Shown: positions 7,599-16,218, counted from the first letter of the stretch. The stretch: 32,072 nt of DNA from an uncultured Coriobacteriales bacterium (GCA_902464015.1 CABQHM010000041.1:1-32072), one strand, 5' to 3'. A program made the numbers and translations. The notes: a model not told the origin generated them from the letters alone.

Positions 7599-8798
7599 CT
7601 ACACCACCCTGTGGCACAAACAAAGCCAAAGGGGAACACTCAGCACAATGACAAGCGCCATAGACCAGAACGCGAATGAAACCGAGGCAGTTGCCTGCAC
7701 GATCGCACCAGCCAACAAGCTTCCAGCCGCAAGGCCCACGTCTAGGCAGCTCTGCTGCAACGAAAGTGCACTGCCCCTGCACCCATCGTCTGTTTTCGCA
7801 GCCAGTGCCGCGGTCAACGCGGTGGTCGCTCCAAAATAACCCATGCCAAAGGCGATTCCTCCCAACGCAAATAGCACCACGTCTCGAGCGACCCCCAGAA
7901 CAAACAGACCGCTCCCCACAAAAACAAGAGCACCCGCAACAGTACTGCGCACTCCCATCCTGTCGACAAGTCGTCCGCAAGAAAGGCTTCCGATGAGACC
8001 TCCCATGCTCACAAACGTGAAGACAAGCCCGTCATTCAAGGCCGGCATTACATCAGCTACCAGCATCTTTCCAAAATTGAGCATTGCCCCATATCCAAAG
8101 GCACATACAAAGGGATACACCAGCAAGGGAGCAAAGCGACACACCAGGCTGACAGGACCAACGCCCTCCCAAGCCTTACTACGCCACCCTGAACCGTCAG
8201 CCGCAGCATCACCAGCCGGCTGGCCGTCGTCAAACACGCCAAGCAGGACCAACCCGACAAGCCCCAACGCGCACAACGCGCCAAAAAAGGCACGATACCC
8301 TGCCCGATCAATGAGCGGGAACAGCAATGCGGGCCCCACCATAAGGGACAGGGTCGAAACAAACCGAACAGTTCCCATACGCGTTCCCAACATCCCCGGC
8401 TGCGAAATGCAACTCACGGCAAGAGAGACGCAGGGATGGAATGCCGCCAGACCCACAGCCTGGACGGCCCGCAGGCTCAGCACCTGCCATAGCTCGGCAC
8501 AAAAGGGAAGCAAGACGCAGGGCAAGGTGAAACCCAGCGCACCCACTATCATCATGAAACGCGGGCCACGACGATCTGACAGTGGCCCAAATACAAAACG
8601 CAAGATAACAGCAGCCACAATAAACAAGCTCGTCTGGGCAGAGGCAATGAACGCCGGCCCGCCCAACTCCATTACATATGACGGCATAGCCGAGGTCTCG
8701 ACGTTGTTGAATGCATAAAAGGCAAACGTCGCGCCCATAAGGTACGCGCAATTCAAGCGCCCATCGACTGCCCTCGGCTTTGAAATCGGCTCGCACAC
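7599..8798 (-). CDS. MFS transporter, 12 transmembrane segments
   Basis: About 399 residues. First helix ATFAFYAFNN, then the loop signature GPLSDRRGPRFMM between helices 2 and 3, and a matching SCGRLVDRMGVRS after the central loop, both standard MFS motif A sites. The substrate cannot be read. The start is uncertain. The frame allows a GTG at 8858, but that one sits inside a palindrome without a usable ribosome site. GTG at 8798 follows GGGAGAGGGG at good spacing and is preferred. It is divergent from the molybdoenzyme operon at 9054 and could import or export its substrate or product, which is inference. Confidence 0.85.
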   Translation of the reverse strand: MCEPISKPRAVDGRLNCAYLMGATFAFYAFNNVETSAMPSYVMELGGPAFIASAQTSLFIVAAVILRFVFGPLSDRRGPRFMMIVGALGFTLPCVLLPFCAELWQVLSLRAVQAVGLAAFHPCVSLAVSCISQPGMLGTRMGTVRFVSTLSLMVGPALLFPLIDRAGYRAFFGALCALGLVGLVLLGVFDDGQPAGDAAADGSGWRSKAWEGVGPVSLVCRFAPLLVYPFVCAFGYGAMLNFGKMLVADVMPALNDGLVFTFVSMGGLIGSLSCGRLVDRMGVRSTVAGALVFVGSGLFVLGVARDVVLFALGGIAFGMGYFGATTALTAALAAKTDDGCRGSALSLQQSCLDVGLAAGSLLAGAIVQATASVSFAFWSMALVIVLSVPLWLCLCHRVV

Positions 8799-8858
8799 GT
8801 CGGTCCCCTCTCCCTCATTCGGCCTCCTCTCACTTTGAAGCCAGTCTCGACCAGACAC

Positions 8859-8874
8859 CTCACATTTTTGTGAG
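8859..8874. promoter_or_regulatory. Palindrome CTCACA-TTTT-TGTGAG, candidate operator
   Basis: A perfect 6-bp inverted repeat lies between the divergent MFS and molybdoenzyme genes. TCACA and TGTGA are the half-sites used by Crp-like proteins, though here in the opposite order and spacing to the classic E. coli site. A Crp/Fnr-family gene lies two genes away on the minus strand. Binding is inference. Confidence 0.35.
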
Positions 8875-8965
8875 AGCCGACCAAAAAGAGTGACCCCGCA
8901 TCATTTGCGCAGCCACCCCCAAGCTTGAACGCACCGCACTGCGCTGGGCGGAATTCCATCCCCCA

Positions 8966-9024
8966 CCGTAATACGCTCCCCTATGTCAAACGCCCGAATG
9001 TCCCTGAATACAGGAGCATTACGG
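8966..9024 (+). promoter_or_regulatory. Large inverted repeat in the leader of the molybdoenzyme gene
   Basis: CCGTAAT (8966-8972) plus GCTCC (8975-8979) pair with GGAGC (9013-9017) plus ATTACGG (9018-9024), giving a 12-bp stem with a 2-base bulge and a 33-base loop. It ends 29 bases before the start codon at 9054. It may be an operator or an mRNA hairpin controlling translation. There is no T tract, so it is not a terminator. Confidence 0.4.
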
Positions 9025-9053
9025 GCAAAGCCGCAAGGGAGAGGAAGGAAACC

Positions 9054-11600
9054 ATGGGTAAGCAGATGCAGGCCGCAAGCTCCGCGCCCGAGTACTTCAC
9101 GCGCGACGGCAAGCTCACGCGCCGCACATTCATCAAGGGAGTCGGCGCCATCACCGTCACTTCCGCAATGGGCTTCGGTCCGAGCGTCGCGCCTCAGTGC
9201 GCGTTCGCATCGCAAGGCGAAGTGGCCCCCGACGAGGCCGCCGGCGAGAAGAGTGTGCACGCCGTATGCACCGTCAACTGCACAAGTCGCTGCCACTTGC
9301 AGGGTACCGTGCGCGACGGCAAGCTCGTGCGCGTTGAACCCGGCGACATGCCCGGACGCCCGGGTTATGCCAACGCCTGCCTGCGCTCGATGAGCTACAT
9401 TCAGCGCGTCCAGGACGAACAGGCCCGCGTCATGTGGCCCATGAAGCGCGTCGGCGAGCGCGGTTCGGGCGAGTTTGAGCGCATTAGCTGGGACGAGGCC
9501 ATGGACCTCATCGCCGAGAAGCTCAACCCCATCATCGCCGAGGACCCCACGCAGGCCTCGTTCTACTCGTTCACGGGCGACCTGGGCAAGATGAGCTGGG
9601 AAGCCTCCACGCGCTATGCCGCCTGCATTGGCGCCACCACGTGGGACATCGAGGGCATCATGGGCGACCGCGGCGCCACCATGGGCATGACCATGTGCTT
9701 CGGCTCCGGCCGCGGCTCGCACGACTCGCGCGACTACCTTAACTCCAAGCTGCTCATCGTGTGGGGCCGCAACGTCGCCGACACCCACACCTCCGAGCTG
9801 CGCGACTACGTGGCCGCCAAGAAGGCCGGCTGCAAGGTCATCGTCATCGACCCGCGCCAGAACTCCACTGCCGCCATGGCCGACGAGTGGATCGCCATCA
9901 ACCCGCAGACCGACCCCGCGCTCGCCCTGGGCATGATGAACTGGATCATCTCCAACGACCGCCAGGCAACCGACAAGCTCGTCTCCGAGAGCAGCGCACC
10001 GTACCTCATCGACGAGGACACCAAGCAGTACCTGCGCGACGCCGAAGGCAACTACCTCGTGTGGGACGAGGCCACCGACGCGGCCGTTGCCGCCCCCGCT
10101 GCCGCCGACATCAAGGCTGGCACCGTAACCCCTGCGCTTTCGGGTACCTACGAGGTCGACGGCGTGGCCTGCCGCACCGCCTACGACCACCTCGTGGACG
10201 CCGTTGCCCCCTACACGCCTGAGTACACCGCACAGATCTGCGGCATCGACGCCGACACCGTCACGCGCCTGGCGCAGGAGTACGCCGACGCCCAGCCCGC
10301 CGGCATCCGCATGGGCCAGGGCATGCAGCGTGTCTATCACTCCTACGCCCCCTTCCGCGCCGTAGCAACGCTCGCCATGGTCGCTGGCTACATCGGCGTG
10401 CCCGGCGGTGGCGCAAGCCACGCTGGCGGTACGGCCACCACGCGTCCCGTTGCCGACTACACGGGCCCCGTCTTCAACTTCGACGGCTGGGCGAACACGG
10501 GCAACCAGGCCAACATGCTCTCGACCTCGGTTCTCTACAGCGCTGCAGAGCAGGCCGACCCCATGCCCCTCAAGTTCATGTGGTTCGCGAACTCCAACTT
10601 CATCAACATGAGCCCGGACTCCAACCGCATCGTGAACAGCGTCATCCCCGGCATGGACTTCATCGTAACGGTGGACCCCTGGTGGACCTGGACGGCCAAG
10701 TATTCTGACATCGTGCTTCCCGCCACGACCTACTGGGAGCATTGGGACATCATCAACCGCAGCCCGTGGGTCATGTTCAACCAGCCCTCCATCGCTCCAC
10801 TCGGTGAAAGCAAGTCCGATACCGAGATCATGACCATGCTCGCCCAGCGCACCGGCGTCGAGCAGTACTGGGACAAGACCGACGAGGAGTGGGTCCGCGA
10901 GTTCGTGACGACCGACCACCCCGCCTGGGATGACTTCGACTGGGACCGCGACGTCGTTGAGCAGGGCATCTACGGTCGTTCCGATGCCATGTACGACCCG
11001 GCCATCGTCTACGAAAACGGCGAAGGCTACAAAACTCCTACCGGCAAGTTCGAGTTCTACACCGAGAGCATGGCCGAGTTCGGCGAAGAAGTCCCCACGT
11101 GGCTGCCTCCCTGCGAGGACCCGCGCACGGGCGAACTGGCCGAGAAGTATCCGCTCGTCTTTATCCAGTACCACGACCGCCTGAACGTCCACACCCAGCA
11201 CATACTGGCTCCCGCCCTTGTCAACGTGCAGTCCGAGCCACTGCTGCAGATGAACCCCGTCGACGCAGCCGAGCGCGGCCTTGAGCACAACGACATCGTG
11301 CGCGTGTACAACGACCGTGGTGAGTTCCGCGTGCGCGTGTTCCTGACCGAGGGCATCATCCCTGGCACCGTGGCCACGCAGAGCGGCTGGACGCCGGACT
11401 ATACGCTCAAGAACTCCTGCTACCAGAACCTGACGCACTTCACGATGTGCGACGCTGAGGAGGCTTATAGCGAGACCAACGCCGCCTTCTACGACGTTCT
11501 CGTGCAGGTTGAGAAGGCCGAGGATGGCAGCGCCGACGAGGTCGCCGAGAAGACTGCGTCCACTCTTGCCGCTGAGGCTTGCGGCATGGACGCCGAGTAA
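9054..11600 (+). CDS. Tat-exported molybdopterin oxidoreductase, DMSO reductase family (DmsA-like)
   Basis: 848 residues. Twin-arginine signal LTRRTFIKG at 21-29, then a [4Fe-4S] motif with Cys72, Cys76, Cys80 and Cys109, then the bis-MGD binding domains (LLIVWGRNVADTHTSE, VIVIDPRQNSTAAMADEW, MGQGMQRVYHSYAP) and a C-terminal cap with NDRGEFRVRVFLTEGIIPG. The start is supported by GGAAGGAA before ATG. E. coli DmsA has GDYSS at the segment carrying its molybdenum-ligating Ser. Here residues 204-209 read GDRGAT, so that Ser seems to be absent and the substrate is probably not DMSO. Related Eggerthellaceae enzymes include catechol dehydroxylases, which makes an aromatic substrate possible but unproven. 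It is followed at 37 bases by its iron-sulfur partner. Confidence 0.9.
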   Translation: MGKQMQAASSAPEYFTRDGKLTRRTFIKGVGAITVTSAMGFGPSVAPQCAFASQGEVAPDEAAGEKSVHAVCTVNCTSRCHLQGTVRDGKLVRVEPGDMPGRPGYANACLRSMSYIQRVQDEQARVMWPMKRVGERGSGEFERISWDEAMDLIAEKLNPIIAEDPTQASFYSFTGDLGKMSWEASTRYAACIGATTWDIEGIMGDRGATMGMTMCFGSGRGSHDSRDYLNSKLLIVWGRNVADTHTSELRDYVAAKKAGCKVIVIDPRQNSTAAMADEWIAINPQTDPALALGMMNWIISNDRQATDKLVSESSAPYLIDEDTKQYLRDAEGNYLVWDEATDAAVAAPAAADIKAGTVTPALSGTYEVDGVACRTAYDHLVDAVAPYTPEYTAQICGIDADTVTRLAQEYADAQPAGIRMGQGMQRVYHSYAPFRAVATLAMVAGYIGVPGGGASHAGGTATTRPVADYTGPVFNFDGWANTGNQANMLSTSVLYSAAEQADPMPLKFMWFANSNFINMSPDSNRIVNSVIPGMDFIVTVDPWWTWTAKYSDIVLPATTYWEHWDIINRSPWVMFNQPSIAPLGESKSDTEIMTMLAQRTGVEQYWDKTDEEWVREFVTTDHPAWDDFDWDRDVVEQGIYGRSDAMYDPAIVYENGEGYKTPTGKFEFYTESMAEFGEEVPTWLPPCEDPRTGELAEKYPLVFIQYHDRLNVHTQHILAPALVNVQSEPLLQMNPVDAAERGLEHNDIVRVYNDRGEFRVRVFLTEGIIPGTVATQSGWTPDYTLKNSCYQNLTHFTMCDAEEAYSETNAAFYDVLVQVEKAEDGSADEVAEKTASTLAAEACGMDAE

Positions 11601-11637
11601 ACCGGACCCGTCGAGAAGACCCAAGGAGGAATGAAAG

Positions 11638-12207
11638 ATGGCCGACAACAAGCGATTCGGCATGGTAATCGACACAACCGTGTGCGTGGGGTGCCAAACG
11701 TGTGCCGTGAGCTGCAACGTTTCCCACGAACTGCCCAGCGATGTGCTCTGGTCGCACGTGGTGAGTTTCGACGGCAACGAGGTGTACCAGCCCACGGGAA
11801 CCTTCCCCGCGCCGGTGCTCAAGTTCCGCCCTACGCTGTGCAACCATTGCGACAACCCGGCATGTGTGGCAGCCTGTCCCACCGGTGCCATGACTAAGGA
11901 TCCCGAGACCGGCATCGTAAGTCCCGATGCCGAAGTCTGCATCGGGTGCGGTTCCTGCGTGAGCGCCTGCCCCTACGGCGCCCCCGTCATCAACGAGGAG
12001 ACATCCGTCTCAACCAAGTGCACTTTCTGCAAGGAGCGCTCAAGCAAGGGCCAGGAGCCGTTCTGCGTGGCGGCCTGCCCTGCAAACGCCCGCGTATTCG
12101 GCAACTTGAACGACCCCGACTCCGAAGTCGCCAAGCTTGTGGCTGCAGGCGCCGAACCTTGGCAGCCTGAAGCTGGCACTGAGCCCTGCGTGTTCTATAT
12201 CGCATAA
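11638..12207 (+). CDS. Four-cluster ferredoxin subunit (DmsB-like) of the molybdoenzyme
   Basis: 189 residues carrying four cysteine groups of the DmsB/NrfC type: CVGCQTCAVSC at 16-26, CNHCDNPACVAACP, CIGCGSCVSACP, and a CTFC plus CVAACP pair. It would bind four [4Fe-4S] clusters and pass electrons to the upstream molybdoenzyme. It has no signal peptide, as usual for subunits co-exported by Tat with the catalytic chain. The ribosome site AGGAGGAATGAAAG is strong. It is the last gene of a two-gene operon closed by a terminator. The membrane anchor subunit (DmsC or NrfD type) that would draw electrons from menaquinol is not present in the window, so the electron source must be encoded elsewhere. 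Confidence 0.9.
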   Translation: MADNKRFGMVIDTTVCVGCQTCAVSCNVSHELPSDVLWSHVVSFDGNEVYQPTGTFPAPVLKFRPTLCNHCDNPACVAACPTGAMTKDPETGIVSPDAEVCIGCGSCVSACPYGAPVINEETSVSTKCTFCKERSSKGQEPFCVAACPANARVFGNLNDPDSEVAKLVAAGAEPWQPEAGTEPCVFYIA

Positions 12208-12229
12208 CACCGGCAGGTAGATAGCAACA

Positions 12230-12284
12230 ACGAACGCCCTCGACCAGTCCCATACAGGGACCCGACCGAGGGCGTTCGTCTTTT
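12230..12284 (+). terminator. Terminator of the molybdoenzyme operon
   Basis: A perfect 13-bp stem (ACGAACGCCCTCG at 12230-12242 with its complement at 12267-12279) with a 24-base loop is followed by CTTTT. It lies 22 bases after the ferredoxin stop. The minus-strand side lacks a T tract, so it serves the plus-strand operon. Confidence 0.85.
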
Positions 12285-12308
12285 CGCGCAAAATTACGGG
12301 CAACTCCC

Positions 12309-13394
12309 CTACGCGATCACGTCCAGCTCGTGGGAGTAGTGGTTGATGATCTCGCCGCCATTCTCTTGCACGATGCAGAGGTCTTCGATGCGCACACCAA
12401 ACTTACCAGGCAGGTAGATGCCGGGCTCGATGGAGTGGCATACGCCTGCTTCCATGGGCTCGCGGTGCACGGGGCCCACGTCGCCGGGCTCGTGGTCGCA
12501 CATACCAATCTGGTGGCCCAGGCGATGCGTGAAGTACTTACCGTATCCTGCCTGCTCAATGACGTCGCGGGCAGCCTTGTCCACGTCGCAGAACAACACG
12601 CCGGGACGCACGAGGGCCGCAGCGGCCTCGTTGGCCTGACACACCGTCTCGTACACGAGGCGCTCTTCTTCGGTCACATCGCGAAAGAAGAACGTGCGCG
12701 TCATGTCTGAGCAATAGCCGTCCTGCACGCACCCCACATCGAACAGCACCACGTCACGTGGCCCGAGCGGCGTGTCATCGGGTGAGTGGTGCGGGTCGGC
12801 GGCATGGGCACCATAGCTCACGATGGGCGAGAAGGAATGGCCCTGAGCGCCCAGGCTGCGGTAGACGTCGAGCAGGGAGTCGGCGATGGAACGCTCCGTC
12901 GCACCCTCACAAACCATGCCGCGCAGAATCGCCATGGCCCTGTCGTTGGTGGCACTGGCCTGGCGCATGAGCTCCTGCTCCTGGGCGTCCTTAATCGCAC
13001 GGGCATGATCGACGGCGACCGAACCCAGGACAAACCCGCTGGCAGCGCCTGCGTCGCGCAAGGGAAGCAGGAACCGAGCGGCGAGGTCCTTGTCGCAACC
13101 CAAGGGAGCCGCATGGTCGGTGAGGTCGCCCACAAGCGCAAGAGGGTCGTCCTCGTCTCGATAGCCCCTCGTGGCCACGGCAAGCTCGGCGGGGGTGGGG
13201 AACAGGTCGTTCACCACAAGCACCGGATCGGCATCGGCCCGCAGAACGAGTCCGTGGAACCGCTCTCCAGGATCGACATAGAAACCCGTAAGCCAGCAGA
13301 TGCTCATGGGGTCGCTCACGAGCATCTGGGAAAGACCCAGCTTATCGAGGTTACTACGCACCTTTTCAAGGCGGTTTGCATAGTTTGCAGACAT
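12309..13394 (-). CDS. M24-family Xaa-Pro aminopeptidase/dipeptidase
   Basis: 361-residue cytoplasmic metallopeptidase that probably removes residues next to proline. An N-terminal creatinase-type domain (MLVSDPMSICWLTGFYVDPGER) precedes the pita-bread catalytic domain. All five dinuclear metal ligands are visible: Asp219 (VLFDVGC), Asp230 (SDMTRTF), His294 (HRLGHQIG), Glu323 (SIEPGIYL) and Glu337 (GVRIEDLCIV). ATG at 13394 follows GAGGAGGG at good spacing; the frame runs further upstream, but that part belongs to the region of the divergent MATE gene. PepP and PepQ cannot be told apart by eye, so no symbol is given. Confidence 0.9.
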   Translation of the reverse strand: MSANYANRLEKVRSNLDKLGLSQMLVSDPMSICWLTGFYVDPGERFHGLVLRADADPVLVVNDLFPTPAELAVATRGYRDEDDPLALVGDLTDHAAPLGCDKDLAARFLLPLRDAGAASGFVLGSVAVDHARAIKDAQEQELMRQASATNDRAMAILRGMVCEGATERSIADSLLDVYRSLGAQGHSFSPIVSYGAHAADPHHSPDDTPLGPRDVVLFDVGCVQDGYCSDMTRTFFFRDVTEEERLVYETVCQANEAAAALVRPGVLFCDVDKAARDVIEQAGYGKYFTHRLGHQIGMCDHEPGDVGPVHREPMEAGVCHSIEPGIYLPGKFGVRIEDLCIVQENGGEIINHYSHELDVIA

Positions 13395-13446
13395 GACACG
13401 CCCTCCTCTTTCAGTTTCCGTATATGCGTTAGGCTTTTCAGCTAAC

Positions 13447-13490
13447 CATATGCATGGCATTATGCATGTGGCGTTATCGCACATTACGCC
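13447..13490. promoter_or_regulatory. Two dyads in the M24/MATE divergent region
   Basis: CATATGCAT at 13447-13455 and ATGCATGTG at 13462-13470 are inverted with 8 of 9 matches. Immediately after, GGCGT at 13470-13474 pairs with ACGCC at 13486-13490. They sit between the two divergent starts (13394 and 13522) and could be operators for either gene. No known site is recognised. Confidence 0.3.
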
Positions 13491-13521
13491 ATGGAATGCA
13501 AAAGGAGAGGGGCAGACGGCG

Positions 13522-14994
13522 GTGGACCAGTCACAGGAGATGGAGCGCATACTCGCAGCGGAGAAACCCAACACGCGCGAGCTTGCCAAACTCGTGGCCA
13601 CCCTGTCAGTGCCCACCATCATGGCTGAGGTGTGCAACACCGCCATGGAGTACATCGACACTGCCATGGTCGGCAGCCTCGGCGCCCAGGCGTCGGCCGC
13701 GATCGGCCTGGTCGCAAGCTCCACATGGCTCATTGGCGGCATCTGCATGGGTCTCTCCGTTGGTTTCACCGTACAGATTGCCCAGTTCATTGGCGCAGGC
13801 CGCAATGCCGAAGCACGCAACGTGCTACGTCAGTCACTTGTAGTGTTAGCCCTGTTCAGCCTCGTTCTGGGAGGAGCGGGTGCCGCCCTGAGCGGGCATC
13901 TTCCCTACTGGCTCGGCGGCGAGCCTGACGTGGCTTCCGAGGCGGCCAGGTACTTCCTCATTTTCTCACTGGCCATGCCAGCTGCCCTTCTCATGCGTCT
14001 GTGCGTGGGCGCGCTGCAATGCGCCGGCGACACGCGCACACCCAGCGCACTCAGCATGCTCATGTGTCTCCTCGATGTAGTTTTCAACTTCTTCCTCATC
14101 TTCCCCAACAGGCAGATAAGCCTCCTCGGCCTGCAACTCCTGGTGCCCGGCGCGGACTTGGGCGTCACGGGCGCGGCGTTAGGAACAGCGGCGGCCGAGG
14201 TGGTGACCTGCGCGTTTTTGCTCTGGGCAACATGCGTACGGTCGGAGAAACTCGCACTGTTCGGTCCTCATACGCACGCGCGCTTGGTTGAGACTGGGGC
14301 TGGCGATTCGACCGCCAAGCACGTCCCCGAGACCTGGCGGCTCAGCTCCCGCTGTCTCAAAACAGCCGGCAAGATTGCATTCCCCATCTGCCTGGAGCGC
14401 GTGGTGCTCAATAGTGCGCAGGTTGTCTCAGTGGGCATCGTGGCCCCACTCGGCACAGTGGCCGTCGCCGCCCACTCGCTGGCAATCACGGCGGAGGGCA
14501 TCTGCTACATGCCTGGCTTTGGCGTGGGAGCTGCGGCTACGACGCTCGTAGGCCAGGCGTTCGGCGCACATCGTCGCGACCTGGCGCGGCGCATGGCGAA
14601 CCTGTGCGTTGCAGGCGGCATGATCATCATGACCTGCACAGGCGCCCTCATGTACGTGCTTGCTCCCTTTGTATTCGCGGTCTTCACACCCGACGTTGCG
14701 GTGCAGGAGCTGGGCTGCTCGGTACTGCGCATCGAACTTTTTGCCGAACCGCTCTTCGCGGCAGCTATCGTCGTCATGGGTGCCTTGCGCGGCGCCGGCG
14801 ACACGCTCGTGCCGACGCTGCTCAACATCACCACCATGTGGGGCGTGCGCATCACGCTCTCTTTGTTGCTCGTACCCACGATGGGCCTGGCAGGCGTGTG
14901 GGTCGCTATGCTTGTGGAGCTCTGCGTGCGCGGCATCCTCTTCCTCGTGCGCCTCAAGCGCGGCAAGTGGCTCGAGAGGAAGAGCCTGACGTAG
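13522..14994 (+). CDS. MATE-family multidrug/metabolite efflux pump
   Basis: 490 residues with about 12 membrane segments in two similar halves. The first has SVPTIMAEVCNTAMEYIDTAMVGSLGAQASAAIGL and the signature GGICMGLSVGFTVQIAQFIGAG. The second has FPICLERVVLNSAQVVSVGIV and GFGVGAAATTLVGQAFGA. It would export drugs or metabolites using a Na+ or H+ gradient. The start is uncertain: GTG at 13522 follows GGAGAGGGG and gives the usual family length, while the frame is open back to 13393, which would overlap the divergent peptidase start. ATG at 13540 is a less likely alternative. Confidence 0.85.
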   Translation: MDQSQEMERILAAEKPNTRELAKLVATLSVPTIMAEVCNTAMEYIDTAMVGSLGAQASAAIGLVASSTWLIGGICMGLSVGFTVQIAQFIGAGRNAEARNVLRQSLVVLALFSLVLGGAGAALSGHLPYWLGGEPDVASEAARYFLIFSLAMPAALLMRLCVGALQCAGDTRTPSALSMLMCLLDVVFNFFLIFPNRQISLLGLQLLVPGADLGVTGAALGTAAAEVVTCAFLLWATCVRSEKLALFGPHTHARLVETGAGDSTAKHVPETWRLSSRCLKTAGKIAFPICLERVVLNSAQVVSVGIVAPLGTVAVAAHSLAITAEGICYMPGFGVGAAATTLVGQAFGAHRRDLARRMANLCVAGGMIIMTCTGALMYVLAPFVFAVFTPDVAVQELGCSVLRIELFAEPLFAAAIVVMGALRGAGDTLVPTLLNITTMWGVRITLSLLLVPTMGLAGVWVAMLVELCVRGILFLVRLKRGKWLERKSLT

Positions 14995-15020
14995 AGGGCT
15001 GGCGAAGCGCCGCCGCGCAC

Positions 15021-15089
15021 AAAAAAGCACCAGGGCCGCGTGGGGGCCGCGCGTCTCAGCGCGCACCCATATCCACGCAGGCCCGGTGC
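15021..15089 (-). terminator. Structured terminator of the split-barrel protein gene
   Basis: GCACCAGGGCC from 15027 pairs with GGCCCGGTGC at 15080-15089 (one bulge). Inner pairings are CGTGG with CCACG and GCGCG with CGCGC. On the minus strand the stem is followed by TTTTTT (15026-15021). It starts 30 bases after the stop codon of the minus-strand gene. It also lies after the plus-strand MATE gene, but the T tract favours the minus strand. Confidence 0.8.
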
Positions 15090-15118
15090 CTCACAGCCTC
15101 AATAAGCCGGCAAAGCGT

Positions 15119-15898
15119 TTAGAGGTTGAGCTCCTGACGCACGGACTTGCCGAAGTAGGGGCTCTCCGGGTCGTACCACTCGGGGCGCCTGGAATTCTCG
15201 ACGTTGAAGCTCCAGTTGAGCGAGTTGGCGATGTACTCAGTGGGCGTGATCTCAATCCAGTCGTTGTACTGGAACAGCTTCTCGATGGTGGCCTGCTTGT
15301 CCTCCTCGGAAACAGCGCCCCAAGCCTCGGCGCCGCGCATGGTGGCCATGTAGGCGCTTGCAAACTCGACAGCGCCCTCGTCCTCAAGGGACAGGGTGCG
15401 AGCGGTGCCCTTGATCTGCACGCCATAGGAGTTGAAGTAGTCGTTGACGCCGGGGACGTAGTCCTCCTCGGGAATCTGGTGGTACCAGTACATCACGACG
15501 TTGGGGTTGTACTTGATGTGCTCGCACTTCTCCGTGCCCTTCTCGCAGGAGCCGAGAAGCTTCATCGTCTTGGGATCGATCATGAACTCGACCTGGGAGA
15601 GGCCGGGCTGATCCTTGTAGCACGTGGCGATGGAGTACATCTCACGGTAGGAGTACACGACGTTGCCGTCCTCGTCGGTGGTCAGCGGCCAGCCGCGCAG
15701 GTAGTCGAGAACGAGCTCGCGGATCTGGTCCTGAGTGAGCTGCAGGCTCTCGTCAACGTGCTGCGAAGCGCCGGAAATGGCGTCGGGGCCCTCGTCGGCC
15801 AGAGCGGGAGCAGCAAGACCGGCAGCGGCGAGTGCAGAAGCAGCAGCGCCGATGGCGAACTGACGACGGCTCATGGTGCCCTCAAGCTTGAATTCCAT
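15119..15898 (-). CDS. Tat-exported split-barrel (pyridoxamine 5'-phosphate oxidase-like) protein
   Basis: 259 residues. A clear twin-arginine signal (MSRRQFAIGAAASAL, cleavage near PALADEG) is followed by a split beta-barrel of the pyridoxamine-phosphate-oxidase-like type: YSIATCYKDQPGLSQVEFMID, KYNPNVVMYWYHQIP and GVQIKGTARTLS are consecutive barrel strands, with a helical tail. Cytoplasmic relatives bind FMN, F420 or heme. An exported form suggests an extracytoplasmic redox or cofactor-binding role beside the reductases. ATG at 15898 follows AAAGGGG; Met9 is an alternative start that would still keep the Tat motif. It lies downstream of the module 2 reductase on the same strand but is separated by a terminator and the 96-bp repeat, so it is probably transcribed on its own. 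Confidence 0.75.
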   Translation of the reverse strand: MEFKLEGTMSRRQFAIGAAASALAAAGLAAPALADEGPDAISGASQHVDESLQLTQDQIRELVLDYLRGWPLTTDEDGNVVYSYREMYSIATCYKDQPGLSQVEFMIDPKTMKLLGSCEKGTEKCEHIKYNPNVVMYWYHQIPEEDYVPGVNDYFNSYGVQIKGTARTLSLEDEGAVEFASAYMATMRGAEAWGAVSEEDKQATIEKLFQYNDWIEITPTEYIANSLNWSFNVENSRRPEWYDPESPYFGKSVRQELNL

Positions 15899-16089
15899 GG
15901 TGATCCCCTTTCGGTTGTTTGGCGGCCCGCCCCCTTTGACGGGCCATACACCTCGTACGCAGCCTGGGCCCCAACCCAGGTATGCACGACACCCCGAGTA
16001 TGACTCACTTGCCTGATTACGTCACCCCCCAAAAAGCGGGGGAAGGCGGTTTGAAGGCGGCCTGGCCGACCTGGGCGGCCTCCTCGCTC

Positions 16090-16185
16090 GTGCAACAACA
16101 TACATTTCAGAAAAACGAAAATCGTGCCAACTGGGCTTTTGATGATTTAACATACATTTCGACTGGTGAAATGTATGTTAAATCA
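16090..16185. repeat. 96-bp intergenic repeat with a perfect 18-bp hairpin, copy 1
   Basis: It aligns without gaps to 19974-20069 (about 83 of 96 bases identical). It holds AACATACATTTC directly at 16097 and 16149 and inverted in the right arm. The arms TGATTTAACATACATTTC (16143-16160) and 16168-16185 are exact complements with a 7-base loop. It is AT-rich against GC-rich surroundings. It lies in the 389-base gap between the split-barrel gene and the module 2 reductase, which otherwise holds only the reductase terminator. Confidence 0.85.
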
Positions 16186-16218
16186 AGTCCTACGGGTCTT
16201 AGCGGACGCCGGTCGGTA

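Noticed and set aside
8901..11942. Very long open frame on the minus strand opposite the molybdoenzyme operon
   Set aside because: It is a shadow of the GC-rich plus-strand genes. Its translation is Gly/Val/His/Ala-rich without any recognisable motif, while the plus strand encodes two clear families.
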